Source: Duganella margarita (GTDB taxonomy: Bacteria > Pseudomonadota > Gammaproteobacteria > Burkholderiales > Burkholderiaceae_D). Taken from it: DNA of 64,000 bases. Below, in pieces: positions 51,380 through 60,178 of the stretch. The translations under genes and the position numbers were made by a program. The notes beneath the pieces were generated by a model that was not told the origin of the DNA, made no database searches, and saw nothing but the letters and a program-made list of their open reading frames with translations. The DNA lies in assembly GCF_009857535.1 (NCBI RefSeq), contig NZ_WWCS01000012.1, positions 1 through 64,000 on the forward strand, written 5' to 3'. Each line of letters starts with the position of its first letter. The first letter of the stretch is position 1.

Positions 51380-52678
51380 TTAGTGATCCGTGTGCAGGTA
51401 CGACGGCGTTTTCGGCAGTCGCATGCTGAACAGGAAGGCCACCACCATCATGATGGTCACGTAGGTGAAGAAGCCGGTTTCATGGCCGGCATTCTTGAAC
51501 GACAGCGCGACGAATTCCGCCGAACCGCCGAAGATGGCGTTGGCAATCGCATACGAGAAACCGACGCCCAGCGCGCGCACTTCCGGCGGGAACATCTCGG
51601 CCTTCACCAGCCCTCCGATCGAGGTGTACAGGCTGACGATGGCCAGCGCTACGGTAATCAGCGCAAAAGCCACATACGGGCTGCTATTGCCGTGCAACAT
51701 GGCCAGGATCGGGTAGGTGCCCAGCGCGCCGAGGCCGCCGAACAACATCATCGAATGGCGGCGGCCGATCCGGTCGGCCAGCATGCCGAACAGCGGCTGC
51801 ATGCACATATACAGGAACAGCGCGCCGGTCATCACCACGCTGGCGGTCTTGGGCGCCATGCCGGAGGTATTGACCAGGTACTTCTGCATATAGGTGGTGA
51901 AGGTGTAGAAGATCAGCGAACCGCCGGCGGTGTAGCCGATCACCGTGATGAAGGCGGCGCGGTGGTTCCTGAAGATGCCGGCCAGCGTGCCGGCTTCCTT
52001 GTGGCTCATGTCCTCGGCCTTGATGGTTTCATGCAGCGTGCGGCGCAGCACCAGCGAAATCAGCGCGGCAATCGCGCCGACCACGAACGGAATGCGCCAG
52101 CCCCAGGCTTTCAGGTCGGCTTCGGTCAGGAACTGCTCCATGATCACCACCGTCAGCACGGCCAGCAACTGGCCGCCGATCAGCGTCACGTACTGAAACG
52201 ATGAGAAGAAACCGCGCTGGCCGCGCAGCGCCACTTCGCTCATGTAGGTGGCGGTGGTGCCGTATTCGCCGCCGACCGACAGTCCCTGGAACATGCGGAT
52301 CAGCAGCAGCAGGATCGGCGCCGCCACGCCGATGGTGGCGTAGGTCGGCAGCACGGCAATCGCCAGCGAGCCGCCGCACATCATCAGCACGGAGATCACC
52401 ATCGACTTTTTGCGGCCGACGCGGTCGGCAATGCGGCCGAAGATCCAGCCACCGATGGGGCGCATCAGGAAGCCGACGGCAAACACGGCGGCGGATTTCA
52501 GGAATTCTGCGGTGGCGTTCCCGCTGGGGAAAAACTGGCTGGCGAAGTAAATCGAGGCGAAGGAGTAGACGTAGAAGTCAAACCATTCCACCAGGTTGCC
52601 GGAGGAGGCGCTGATGATGGCAAACACGCGTTTGCGTTTTTCTTCAGCGGTGTAGTGAGGTTGTTCGGTAACGGTCAT
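51380..52678 (-). CDS. MFS transporter, KgtP-like (alpha-ketoglutarate permease family)
   Basis: 432 residues, twelve helices. SSGNLVEWFDFYVYSF at helix 1, DRVGRKKSM and GLSVGGEYGTTATYMSE are metabolite:H+ symporter motifs, best like KgtP. It takes up 2-oxoglutarate or a related acid with a proton. Convergent with the M17-like gene (15 bp gap). Confidence 0.9.
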   Translation of the reverse strand: MTVTEQPHYTAEEKRKRVFAIISASSGNLVEWFDFYVYSFASIYFASQFFPSGNATAEFLKSAAVFAVGFLMRPIGGWIFGRIADRVGRKKSMVISVLMMCGGSLAIAVLPTYATIGVAAPILLLLIRMFQGLSVGGEYGTTATYMSEVALRGQRGFFSSFQYVTLIGGQLLAVLTVVIMEQFLTEADLKAWGWRIPFVVGAIAALISLVLRRTLHETIKAEDMSHKEAGTLAGIFRNHRAAFITVIGYTAGGSLIFYTFTTYMQKYLVNTSGMAPKTASVVMTGALFLYMCMQPLFGMLADRIGRRHSMMLFGGLGALGTYPILAMLHGNSSPYVAFALITVALAIVSLYTSIGGLVKAEMFPPEVRALGVGFSYAIANAIFGGSAEFVALSFKNAGHETGFFTYVTIMMVVAFLFSMRLPKTPSYLHTDH

Positions 52679-52831
52679 TGTTGTTTTCTCTTGGCTGAAC
52701 TTGCGGCCGATTGTAAAGCATCTCGCTAAATGCTGCAGGAGGGCAAAGGGATGAAATGTGCAATGGCAGACGGAACGCCGGCACCGATATCGGCTACCAT
52801 GGGCTCATCTATCCGTGATTGAGGAATTCCA

Positions 52832-53266
52832 ATGTCCGCTTCCGCCCAAGTTCAGGCACTGAGTGTGCAGCAATGGTTGTTTGCGTACGGCGGCGCCTTG
52901 CTGGTGCTGCTGGTGCTGGACGCACTGTGGATCGGCCTGTACATGGCGTCCGCCTACAAGGAGGCGCTGGGCGACTTGATGCTGCCGCAGCCGCGCATCG
53001 CGGCAGCGGCGGCGTTTTATCTGGTGTATGCGGTCGGGGTGGTGTTCCTGGCGGTGGCGCCCGGCTTGCGCGCCATCAGCTGGCAGACGGCGGCGCTGCA
53101 CGGCCTGGTGCTGGGCTTGATCGCCTACGGCACCTACGACCTGACCAATTATTCGATCCTCAAGGTATGGCCGCTGGGACTGTCGCTGGCGGATATCGCC
53201 TGGGGCGGCTTTCTGACGGCATCGGCGGCCACTGCCGGCTGGTTCGTCGCCAACCGCTGGGCTTAA
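52832..53266 (+). CDS. DUF2177-family membrane protein
   Basis: 144 residues with four membrane helices. LLVLLVLDALWIGLYMASAYK and YDLTNYSILKVWPLGLSLAD...WGG are hallmarks of DUF2177. Such proteins accompany the same light/stress lipid genes in other bacteria. It is convergent with that operon here (4-bp 3' overlap), not in it. Confidence 0.88.
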   Translation: MSASAQVQALSVQQWLFAYGGALLVLLVLDALWIGLYMASAYKEALGDLMLPQPRIAAAAAFYLVYAVGVVFLAVAPGLRAISWQTAALHGLVLGLIAYGTYDLTNYSILKVWPLGLSLADIAWGGFLTASAATAGWFVANRWA

Positions 53267-53688
53267 GCCACTTTAACGGCGAAGCGCCGCCGCAGCCAGC
53301 GGATCGGCGCGCCGACCAGTGGCAGCTTCTGCAGCAGTTCTTCGGCGGCGTCCCAATAATCGCGGTGCAGCGTGACCAGACCGTCGGCGTTGAAGTGGAA
53401 ATGCGTGCCGCCGGCGATTTCATATGTGTGCCCGCGCAGCGTGCAGACAAACGTCCACGTCACAAACGCCCGTTCCGCTTGCACGATGCGCTCGCCGATA
53501 ACGAAGTGCGGGTGGTCGGTGTGCTCGAACATATGGCGCAGGATGGCTTCGATCGCACCGACCCCGCGCACGTCGTTGAACGGGTCGCGGAAGTGGGCGT
53601 CGACGGCGTAAAACTCCGCTGTCCGGTGCAGGTTGTGCGGCGTTAGCGCGGCGTACCAGGTGAGCAGCGGCTCCAGCTTGTCGATCAT
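53263..53688 (-). CDS. NTF2/SnoaL-like protein
   Basis: 141 residues with the cone fold of the nuclear transport factor 2 family: LLTWYAALTPHNLHRTAEFYA, HFRDPFNDVRG and THFHFNADGLVTLHRDYWD. Last gene of the eight-gene operon, overlapping SDR by 4 bp. Could bind or isomerise a small lipid-like product; unknown. Confidence 0.85.
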   Translation of the reverse strand: MIDKLEPLLTWYAALTPHNLHRTAEFYAVDAHFRDPFNDVRGVGAIEAILRHMFEHTDHPHFVIGERIVQAERAFVTWTFVCTLRGHTYEIAGGTHFHFNADGLVTLHRDYWDAAEELLQKLPLVGAPIRWLRRRFAVKVA

Positions 53689-54461
53689 GGCCGAACCAGT
53701 CGTGACACCAAAGGGAATCGCAGGCGGTAAGGTAGCCAGCGCACCAGCTTCATCGCCAGGGTGAAGCGGCGCGGGAAGTGAATTTCAAAACGACCGGCGG
53801 CGATGCCGTGGCGGATTGCGCGCGCTGCTTCGGTTGGCGTTTGCAGGGCCGGCATGGTGAATTCGTTCTTGGCTGTCAGCGGCGTCTGCACGAAGCCGGG
53901 ATTGATCAGGTAGACGCTGAGTCCGCGTGGCCGCAAGTCGACATACAGTAACTCGGCCAGGTTGATCAGCGCGGCTTTGGTGGGGCCGTACACGCTGGCG
54001 TTGGGCAGTCCGAAATAGCCGGCGACGCTGGCAACGATGGCGATGCCGCCATTGCCGCGCGCCAGCATCGCCGGCAGGACGGTGGCCAGGCCGGTATAGA
54101 CGCTGCCCAGATTGGTTTCCAGCATCTGCGAGGCGCGCTTCGGATCGACTTCCCAGCTGCGTTCCGGCCGGTAGTCGGCGGCACAGAAGATGATCAGGTC
54201 GACGCCGCCGAAGGTGTCGCAAATGTGCGCGTGGCGTTGGCTCCAGGCGTCGCGGTCGAGGATGTCGATCGGCACCACCAGCGCCTGCGGGTGCTCGCCG
54301 GCGACCGCTTGCAGGCGCTCAGCGCGCCGCGCCGACAGCGCGACGCGGGCGCCGGCCTGCAGCGCTTCCGTGGCCAGCGCCGCGCCGATGCCGCTGGAAG
54401 CGCCGATCAGCCATACACGCAGGCCCGCCCAGTCGCGGACAGGGGTATTCAAGGGTTGCAT
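53685..54461 (-). CDS. Short-chain dehydrogenase/reductase
   Basis: 258 residues, classical SDR: cofactor motif LIGASSGIGAALATEAL, catalytic Ser/Tyr/Lys in VASVAGYFG, VYGPTKAAL. C-terminal YRLRFPLVSRLV may touch the membrane. It likely oxidises or reduces a lipid or quinol made by the operon; substrate unknown. Overlaps both neighbours. Confidence 0.92.
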   Translation of the reverse strand: MQPLNTPVRDWAGLRVWLIGASSGIGAALATEALQAGARVALSARRAERLQAVAGEHPQALVVPIDILDRDAWSQRHAHICDTFGGVDLIIFCAADYRPERSWEVDPKRASQMLETNLGSVYTGLATVLPAMLARGNGGIAIVASVAGYFGLPNASVYGPTKAALINLAELLYVDLRPRGLSVYLINPGFVQTPLTAKNEFTMPALQTPTEAARAIRHGIAAGRFEIHFPRRFTLAMKLVRWLPYRLRFPLVSRLVRP

Positions 54462-54994
54462 CCGCGCCTCCGGAAGGTCAGCGTCACTTGGCCGAACTCG
54501 ATGCCGAACTTGCGCATGCTGGCGCGGTTCATCATGGTGCAGCGGTCGATCAGGAACATCCAGTCATCGAACTGCATTTCGTAAGTGGTGCCGTCGACCG
54601 GCAGCAGCAATGTGTATTGCCAGCGCAGCGCGTTGCCCGCCGCCGTACCCTGGGCCTCGCCCTTGACGTCGGCCGCCGTACCGCGCCAGCGTTGCTCGCC
54701 ATTGTCGCCGCCGTCGCGCACCAGCCGCCAGACGCGCTGCTGGGTGGTGCCGTCGTCGTAGCGGAAGCGTTCGTCCAACACCAGTGTGTCCTGCTGCCGG
54801 CTGCCGGTAATTTCAACATGGAAGCGTTTGGTCACCTCGCCGTTGCGTTTCTGGAATATGCCCCAGGCGTCGGTGACGCCGCCAAAGTACTCGGCCGGGT
54901 CCAGCGCGGGCGTCGCCGCCCGGTATTGCTGGACATCGGGACCGGCGCAGCCGGCCAGCAGGGCTGCCAGCAAAGTTGGAATCCAGCGTTTCAT
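54449..54994 (-). CDS. DUF3833 lipoprotein
   Basis: 181 residues with a lipoprotein signal (LLAALLAGCAG, Cys16). DAWGIFQKRNGEVTKRFHVEI and WMFLIDRCTMMNRASM are conserved in DUF3833, whose members recur with CFA-synthase/DUF1365 genes in light-responsive clusters. The fold is lipocalin-like, so it may carry a modified lipid across the periplasm (inference). Confidence 0.9.
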   Translation of the reverse strand: MKRWIPTLLAALLAGCAGPDVQQYRAATPALDPAEYFGGVTDAWGIFQKRNGEVTKRFHVEITGSRQQDTLVLDERFRYDDGTTQQRVWRLVRDGGDNGEQRWRGTAADVKGEAQGTAAGNALRWQYTLLLPVDGTTYEMQFDDWMFLIDRCTMMNRASMRKFGIEFGQVTLTFRRRGCNP

Positions 54995-56211
54995 GTGGTA
55001 CTCCCGGTGGTGAATGATACGGAGGTGGTGAAGCGGCCCAATGCGGCCATCGCCAGCAGTTTGAACAGGCAGGGCAGCACGGCGTAGGCCACCACCAGGC
55101 TGGCGCCGCCGCCGTGGCCGGGAATGTAGTCCAGCCACGCCAGCAAGGGCAGCGTGAGGCCGGCGACGGCCAGCGCCAGTTTGCCGAGCAGGGTGAACAG
55201 GCCGAAGCCGGCGCCGAGCCGGTCGCCAAGCGCTTGCCCCAGCAATACTGGCGGCAGCGCCAGGTCGGCGCCCAGCGCGGCGCCGGCGGCGATGCATACT
55301 GCTGCGTAGGCAATCAGGTCGCCTTTGCCGAGCATGGCGGCGCCGCAGAAGCCGGCCACCGACAGCAGCATGCCCAGCCGCCAGCAGCGCAGCGGGCCCC
55401 ATTTGCGGGCCAACGCGGTCCAGGCCGGCAGACCGCAGGCGGCGGCGCCGAAATAGCAGGCCAGGAAGATGCCGGACAGTTGTGGCGCCCCTAGTTGATC
55501 GGCGATGTAGAACAGCGCCAGCGTTGCCGGTATTGCGACCGACAACGCATTCAGGAAATACGGCAGCAGCAGCGCGCGCAGTGGACGGTTGCCGGCCAGT
55601 GCGCGCCAGGTATCACGCCAGCCGGCGGACGCCTCGCGTTGCGGTGCGGCCGGCGCACGCCGCAGCAGGGCCAGCATGGCAATCGCCGTGACCAGTGCGA
55701 ACGCCAGGCTGTAGGCGATAAGGCGGGGACGAACCTGCGCCGGGTCGCCGGCCAGAATGGCGGCAGGAATGAGGCTGGCTGTCAGCATGCCGGCCAGTCC
55801 CAGGCCTTCGCGCCATGCCACCGCGCCGAGCGTTCCGCTCAGCTGCGCGCCCCACGCGAGGTAGGCGATGTTGACCAGGCTGTGCGCGCCGTAGGCGATC
55901 ACCAGCATGAGCGCCAGCCAGGCGCCGGTGGGCACGCTGGATGGCGGCAGCCACAGCGCGGCAAATGCCAGCACCAGCACGCCGGCGCCGAGCGTCATCC
56001 AGCGCCGGCGCCGGGCCGGCGCGCGGTCCAGCAGATGGCCCAGGAGTGGGTCTTGCAGCATGTCGATCAGGCGCGCGGCGAACAGCACGACGCCCAGCGG
56101 CGCCAGCGCCATGCCGAGGTGGGTGGCGTAGTAGGCTGGCAGTTGCACGAACAGCGGCAGCGCCGCCATCGCCAGCGGTGCGCCTAGCAGGCCGTAGGCG
56201 GCGTTGCTCAT
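54991..56211 (-). CDS. MFS transporter (MelB/GPH-like)
   Basis: 406 residues, about 12 helices. LPAYYATHLGMALAPLGVVLFAARLIDMLQDPLLGHLLDR is divided in the GPH (sugar:cation symporter) style with the DxxxDPxxG-like motif. In this operon it more likely moves a lipid or pigment-related compound than a sugar. Overlaps both neighbours by 4 bp. Confidence 0.85.
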   Translation of the reverse strand: MSNAAYGLLGAPLAMAALPLFVQLPAYYATHLGMALAPLGVVLFAARLIDMLQDPLLGHLLDRAPARRRRWMTLGAGVLVLAFAALWLPPSSVPTGAWLALMLVIAYGAHSLVNIAYLAWGAQLSGTLGAVAWREGLGLAGMLTASLIPAAILAGDPAQVRPRLIAYSLAFALVTAIAMLALLRRAPAAPQREASAGWRDTWRALAGNRPLRALLLPYFLNALSVAIPATLALFYIADQLGAPQLSGIFLACYFGAAACGLPAWTALARKWGPLRCWRLGMLLSVAGFCGAAMLGKGDLIAYAAVCIAAGAALGADLALPPVLLGQALGDRLGAGFGLFTLLGKLALAVAGLTLPLLAWLDYIPGHGGGASLVVAYAVLPCLFKLLAMAALGRFTTSVSFTTGSTT

Positions 56212-56858
56212 GGCGTGGCTCCCGTCAGGCGCTGGCGCAGTTTGCGGTCGCGGCTGTCTGGATTGAGCCAGATGTCGAAGAAGGCGCGGGCGAGGGCGTC
56301 GTCGTCCACGTCGGCGAGCAGGCGTTGGCGGTCGTATAGCTGCATGCCACGGCCTGGCTGGTAGACGCCAATCAGTTCGTCGCCCTCGCTGACGTCGACA
56401 AAGGCCGATGTCAGCAGTGCTTCCCAGCGCGACAGGGTGGCGGGCGGGATCGGCGCGCGGCTGAGGCGGCGGATTTCATCCATGCTGGTGGATACCAGCC
56501 GCTGCCGGCTGATATGCCGGTAGTAGCTGAGCTGCAGCGCGAACGGCTGGCCAGCGTCGAACGGCTTGCTGGCCGACCACAGGGTGGCGCGGTAGATGCG
56601 CAGGCCGAACCACGTCATGTCGCCGCTGCCGAGTGCTTGTGCTTGCGGCAGCGTGGCGCGCCACGGCGCTGCGTCGGCGGCGGTCGCGCTGGCCGCGGCG
56701 CCGGGGGCTGACGCTACTCCGCTTGCGCCGGCGCTCACGCTCATGACAGCGCCCATGGCCTGCGCCGCCGCAGTCAGGCTGAACGCGGCGCCGGCCAGCA
56801 GTGCCGCGCGCAGCAGGCGCCGGCGGTCAGGCTTTGTGCAAATGGAATTGAACAACAT
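56208..56858 (-). CDS. Chalcone-isomerase-like exported protein
   Basis: 216 residues. The N-terminal RRRLLRAALLAGAAFSLTA is a signal, possibly Tat. Then WFGLRIYRATLWSASKPFDAGQPFALQLSY and a closing FFDIWLNPDSRD match the CHI-like (fatty-acid-binding) fold. Likely a periplasmic fatty-acid binder. I chose ATG 56858; its 5' end overlaps the CFA gene by 32 bp. Confidence 0.82.
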   Translation of the reverse strand: MLFNSICTKPDRRRLLRAALLAGAAFSLTAAAQAMGAVMSVSAGASGVASAPGAAASATAADAAPWRATLPQAQALGSGDMTWFGLRIYRATLWSASKPFDAGQPFALQLSYYRHISRQRLVSTSMDEIRRLSRAPIPPATLSRWEALLTSAFVDVSEGDELIGVYQPGRGMQLYDRQRLLADVDDDALARAFFDIWLNPDSRDRKLRQRLTGATP

Positions 56859-58032
56859 CGGTCCGGCCCTCGTCGAATGCAGCTTCGCAGTATGCGAAAT
56901 ACAGGTCCCATATGCGCATGAAATGGGTGTCCAGGCCGAGTGCGCTCGATTGCACAGCGGTAGCGTGATAGGCGGCCCGCCAGCGGCGCAGGGTTTCGGC
57001 GTAATCGCGGCCGAAGCCGAAATGTTCCGTGCAGCAAAGGCCGGCTTCGGCGGCGTGCTGCTCAAACCGCGCTACGCTGGGCAGCATGCCGCCCGGGAAG
57101 ATGTACTCCTGAATGAAGTCCGCCGTGCTGCGATAGCGCTCAAAGTGGCGCTCGTCGATGGTGATCGACTGCACCAGCGCTTGGCCGCCGGGTTTCAGGC
57201 GCGTCGCCAGCGTGTCGAAATATTCCGACCAGTAGCGTTCGCCTACCGCTTCAAACATTTCAATCGACACCACCGCGTCGTAGGTGCCGTCGATGTCGCG
57301 GTAGTCGCGCAGCTCCAGTTGCGCCAGCTTGCCCAGGCCGGCGACATCGATACGGCGGCGTGCGATCTCCAGCTGCGACGGCGAAATCGTTACGCCGTGC
57401 ACCTGGATGCCCTGGCGCGCCGCCTGTTCCGCAAAGCCGCCCCAGCCGCAGCCCACTTCCAGCACGCGGTCGCCGGCGCGCAGGCCCAGCGTGTCGATGA
57501 TGCGCTGGTATTTGCGGTGCTGCGCCTGCTCCAGCGGCTGGCTATAGTCGCCGTCGAAGATGGCGGCTGAATAAGTCCAGCTCGGGTCCAGCCACAGCCG
57601 GTAGAAATCGTTGCCGATATCGTAGTGGCTGTGAATATTGCGACGGCTGCCGCTGCGGGTATTCGGCCGCAGCCAATGGCGCAGGCGATACCAGCAGCGC
57701 GCCAGCACACCGCCAAACAGCGCCGGCTCCAGCGCCGCCTCGTTTTTCAGCGCCAATCGCAGCAGCGCGACCAGATCCGGGCTGCTGATCCAGCCGGCGG
57801 CCCACGCTTCGGCCAGACCGATGTCGCCGGCGCGCAGGATGCGGCCGCAGGCGCGCCAGTCATGCAATTCCAGCGAGGCGGCGGGGCCGGCATGGGCGTT
57901 GCCAAATACCATGCGCGTATGGTCGGGCGTGATCAGTTCCAGATGGCCGTGGCGCAGGCGGCCCAGCAGATTCAGGAACACCCGCGCGGCGGCGGGGGCG
58001 CCCTGCGTGGTGGTCGACAGCGTTTGACTCAT
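56827..58032 (-). CDS. Cyclopropane-fatty-acyl-phospholipid synthase-like methyltransferase
   Basis: 401 residues. SAM motif VLEVGCGWGGFAEQAA, then GVTISPSQLEIARRR, DYRDIDGTYDAVVSIEMFEAVG and FIQEYIFPGGMLPS are those of CFA synthase/MycA enzymes that methylate phospholipid acyl double bonds. Homologues in light-regulated operons include UfaM-type enzymes of furan-fatty-acid synthesis; which product is made here is not determined by sequence. Acts at the inner membrane surface. Confidence 0.93.
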   Translation of the reverse strand: MSQTLSTTTQGAPAAARVFLNLLGRLRHGHLELITPDHTRMVFGNAHAGPAASLELHDWRACGRILRAGDIGLAEAWAAGWISSPDLVALLRLALKNEAALEPALFGGVLARCWYRLRHWLRPNTRSGSRRNIHSHYDIGNDFYRLWLDPSWTYSAAIFDGDYSQPLEQAQHRKYQRIIDTLGLRAGDRVLEVGCGWGGFAEQAARQGIQVHGVTISPSQLEIARRRIDVAGLGKLAQLELRDYRDIDGTYDAVVSIEMFEAVGERYWSEYFDTLATRLKPGGQALVQSITIDERHFERYRSTADFIQEYIFPGGMLPSVARFEQHAAEAGLCCTEHFGFGRDYAETLRRWRAAYHATAVQSSALGLDTHFMRIWDLYFAYCEAAFDEGRTDVVQFHLHKA

Positions 58033-58793
58033 GGGAGCGGCTCCTGGTGAACGGTAATATGGGGAAGGGAACGCGGCGGCTTGCCGAAGAAGGGCACGCC
58101 CTTCAGCCATAACCGCAGCGCTTGCCAGTGAATGCGAAAAACGATGCCGATTCCCAGCAGCGGATAGCGCACCAGGGCGGCCGCAGCTGCGGCGCTGCTC
58201 ATCGGCTGCGCCTGGCCGGACAGGGTGGTGCGAATCAGCAAGCCCTGCTCGTCGTGATAATCGATGGCGGCATGGGCGAGCTCGGCCTGCAGGCGGAAGC
58301 GGAAGCGGTAACTGCCGCGCGTCTCGCAGAACGGCGACACGTGCATCTGCTTCTGGCAAGCGCCGTGGGCGTGGCCGTCCAGTTGCAGCAGATAGCGGTG
58401 CGTCTCGCCGAAAGTGTTGTTGACCTCGGCCAGCACCGCGCGCAGGCGGCCGCCGGCGTCATGGCAATGCCAGAAACTGACCGGATTGAAGACGTAGCCG
58501 AAAACGCGGGGGAAAGTTTGCAGCCAGATTTCGCCATCGGCCTCGATGCCGTGCGTAGCCAGCAACGCGCGCATCCACTGTTGCAGATCGCTGCCGTCGC
58601 GCGGGCCGTAGTCGCGGGTGCGGATCGACAACGGGCGGCGGCGGTCGATGCCGAACCATGGCGACTGGCAATCGTCGAGCCGCGCCAGATTCACCCGCAC
58701 ATAAAACACCGGGTAGACAAAGCGGTGAAAGACGGGCCGCAGGCGCGCATGCATCACGCGCGCGTGCACCAGTTGGGCGGCTGGCGACTTCAT
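58029..58793 (-). CDS. DUF1365 protein
   Basis: 254 residues. HARVMHARLRPVFHRFVYPVFYV is the opening of DUF1365, with FPRVFGYVFNPVSFWHCHD and EVNNTFGETHRYLL. It always travels with the FAD oxidase and CFA-like genes; biochemical role unknown. The start at 58793 overlaps the upstream stop (ATGA). Confidence 0.92.
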   Translation of the reverse strand: MKSPAAQLVHARVMHARLRPVFHRFVYPVFYVRVNLARLDDCQSPWFGIDRRRPLSIRTRDYGPRDGSDLQQWMRALLATHGIEADGEIWLQTFPRVFGYVFNPVSFWHCHDAGGRLRAVLAEVNNTFGETHRYLLQLDGHAHGACQKQMHVSPFCETRGSYRFRFRLQAELAHAAIDYHDEQGLLIRTTLSGQAQPMSSAAAAAALVRYPLLGIGIVFRIHWQALRLWLKGVPFFGKPPRSLPHITVHQEPLP

Positions 58794-60073
58794 GGCAGCG
58801 ACATCCACGCGGGCGCGGCATCGAAGGCGGCGGCGATGCGCAGCGCTGATTTCAAGCCGTCTTCATGGAAGCCGTAGCCGGTCCACGCGCCGGCATACCA
58901 CAGGCCGTTTGTGCCCTGGATGCGCGCCAACGCCTGCTGGGCGTCGATGGCCGGCTGGTCCATGATCGGATGATCGTACTCAAAGCGCGCCAGCACGGTA
59001 TCGGCCGCCGGTGGGGTCGGCGGATTAAGCGTGACCACTACCGGCGTGCTGAACGGCAGGCTTTGCAGCTGATTCAGCCAGTAGCTGACGCACACCGGGC
59101 GGCTGCCATCCGTCTGGTGCGTCGACAGATAGTTCCATGCCGACCACACCTTGCGCCGTTGCGGCATCAGGCGCGCATCGGTGTGCAGCCAGGCGGTGTT
59201 GGGCTGGTAGCGCACCGCGCCCAGAATAGCGCGCTCATCGGCGCTGGCGTCGGACAGCATGGCCAGCGTGGCCGGCGCATGGGTGGCCAAGACCACCGCG
59301 TCAAAGATTTCCGTTTGCGCGCCGGTCTCGACCAGCACCTGGCCGTCGACGCGGCGCAGCGACCGCACCGGTGTCTTCAGCCGGTAATCGGCCAGCGTGG
59401 CGGCGATCGCCTGCACGTAGTTGCGCGAGCCGCCGCGTACGGTGCGCCATTGCGGCCGGTCGTTGACCTGCAACAGCGCGTGATTCAGGCAAAAACGCAG
59501 GAAGGTCGCCGCCGGAAACGCCAGGATGTCGCTTGGCGAGCTGGACCAGATGGCCGCCGCCATCGGCAGCAGGTAACCATCGCGGAACAGGCGGCCGTAG
59601 CCCTGGCGTGTCAGCAGTTCGCCCAGCGTGGCGCCATCGGCCGCGCTGCGCAACAGGAATTCCTCGGCATGGCCGTTGAAATGCAGGATGTCGCGCAGCA
59701 TGCCGAGGAAGGCCGGCGAGAGCGCGTTGCGGCGCTGGGCGAACACCGTGTCGAGATTGGTGCCGGCCCATTCGAGCGCGCCGCCGTCCATGGAAACGCC
59801 AAACGACATATCGCTGGCGATGCTCTGCACGCCGAGTTCATCGAGCAGCGCGATCAGGTTCGGATAGGTTTTCTCGTTATACACCAGGAAACCGGTATCC
59901 ACGGCGCAATGCTGTCCTTCGACCTGGATGTCCACCGTATTGGCATGGCCGCCCAGATAGCTGCCGGCCTCAAACAGCACCACGTCGTGCCGGCGCTGCA
60001 GGAAGTAGGCGGCGGCCAGGCCGGAAATGCCGGCGCCGACGATGGCGATGCGTTGCTTGCGTTGCGTTTGCAT
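58790..60073 (-). CDS. FAD-dependent amine-oxidase-like flavoprotein
   Basis: 427 residues. FAD motif IAIVGAGISGLAAAYFL and EAGSYLGGHANTVDI, then GYGRLFRDGYLLPMAAAIWSS, and C-terminal GLWYAGAWTGYGFHEDGLKSA closing the FAD site. It belongs to the NAD(P)-binding amine-oxidase group linked to DUF1365/CFA; it may desaturate or oxidise an acyl chain. First gene of the operon, read from control region B. Confidence 0.92.
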   Translation of the reverse strand: MQTQRKQRIAIVGAGISGLAAAYFLQRRHDVVLFEAGSYLGGHANTVDIQVEGQHCAVDTGFLVYNEKTYPNLIALLDELGVQSIASDMSFGVSMDGGALEWAGTNLDTVFAQRRNALSPAFLGMLRDILHFNGHAEEFLLRSAADGATLGELLTRQGYGRLFRDGYLLPMAAAIWSSSPSDILAFPAATFLRFCLNHALLQVNDRPQWRTVRGGSRNYVQAIAATLADYRLKTPVRSLRRVDGQVLVETGAQTEIFDAVVLATHAPATLAMLSDASADERAILGAVRYQPNTAWLHTDARLMPQRRKVWSAWNYLSTHQTDGSRPVCVSYWLNQLQSLPFSTPVVVTLNPPTPPAADTVLARFEYDHPIMDQPAIDAQQALARIQGTNGLWYAGAWTGYGFHEDGLKSALRIAAAFDAAPAWMSLP

Positions 60074-60103
60074 GGTTGTTTTGGGCGGATGATCGCCTGT
60101 TTA

Positions 60104-60178
60104 TCTACCGGTGTGCTAATATTACTACTAATAAATCAGAAACGCTACTGATTAGTAGCGAAACGTACCAATGAGTAT
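60104..60178. promoter_or_regulatory. Divergent control region B (lipid operon / tetR)
   Basis: Mirrors region A at 1481-1556. Block 1 at 60104-60128 matches it at 23 of 25 bases (TCTACCG, TGTG, TAATATTACTAC). A 15-bp gap follows, then a perfect inverted repeat CGCTACTGATTAGTAGCG (60143-60160), and TACCAATGAGTAT at 60166-60178, which here holds the tetR ATG. The inverted repeat suits a TetR dimer, so autoregulation plus control of both operons is likely. Confidence 0.72.

Noticed and set aside
52679..52831. A shared control region before DUF2177
   Set aside because: No match to TAATATTACTAC or the GCTACT palindrome; DUF2177 seems separately controlled.
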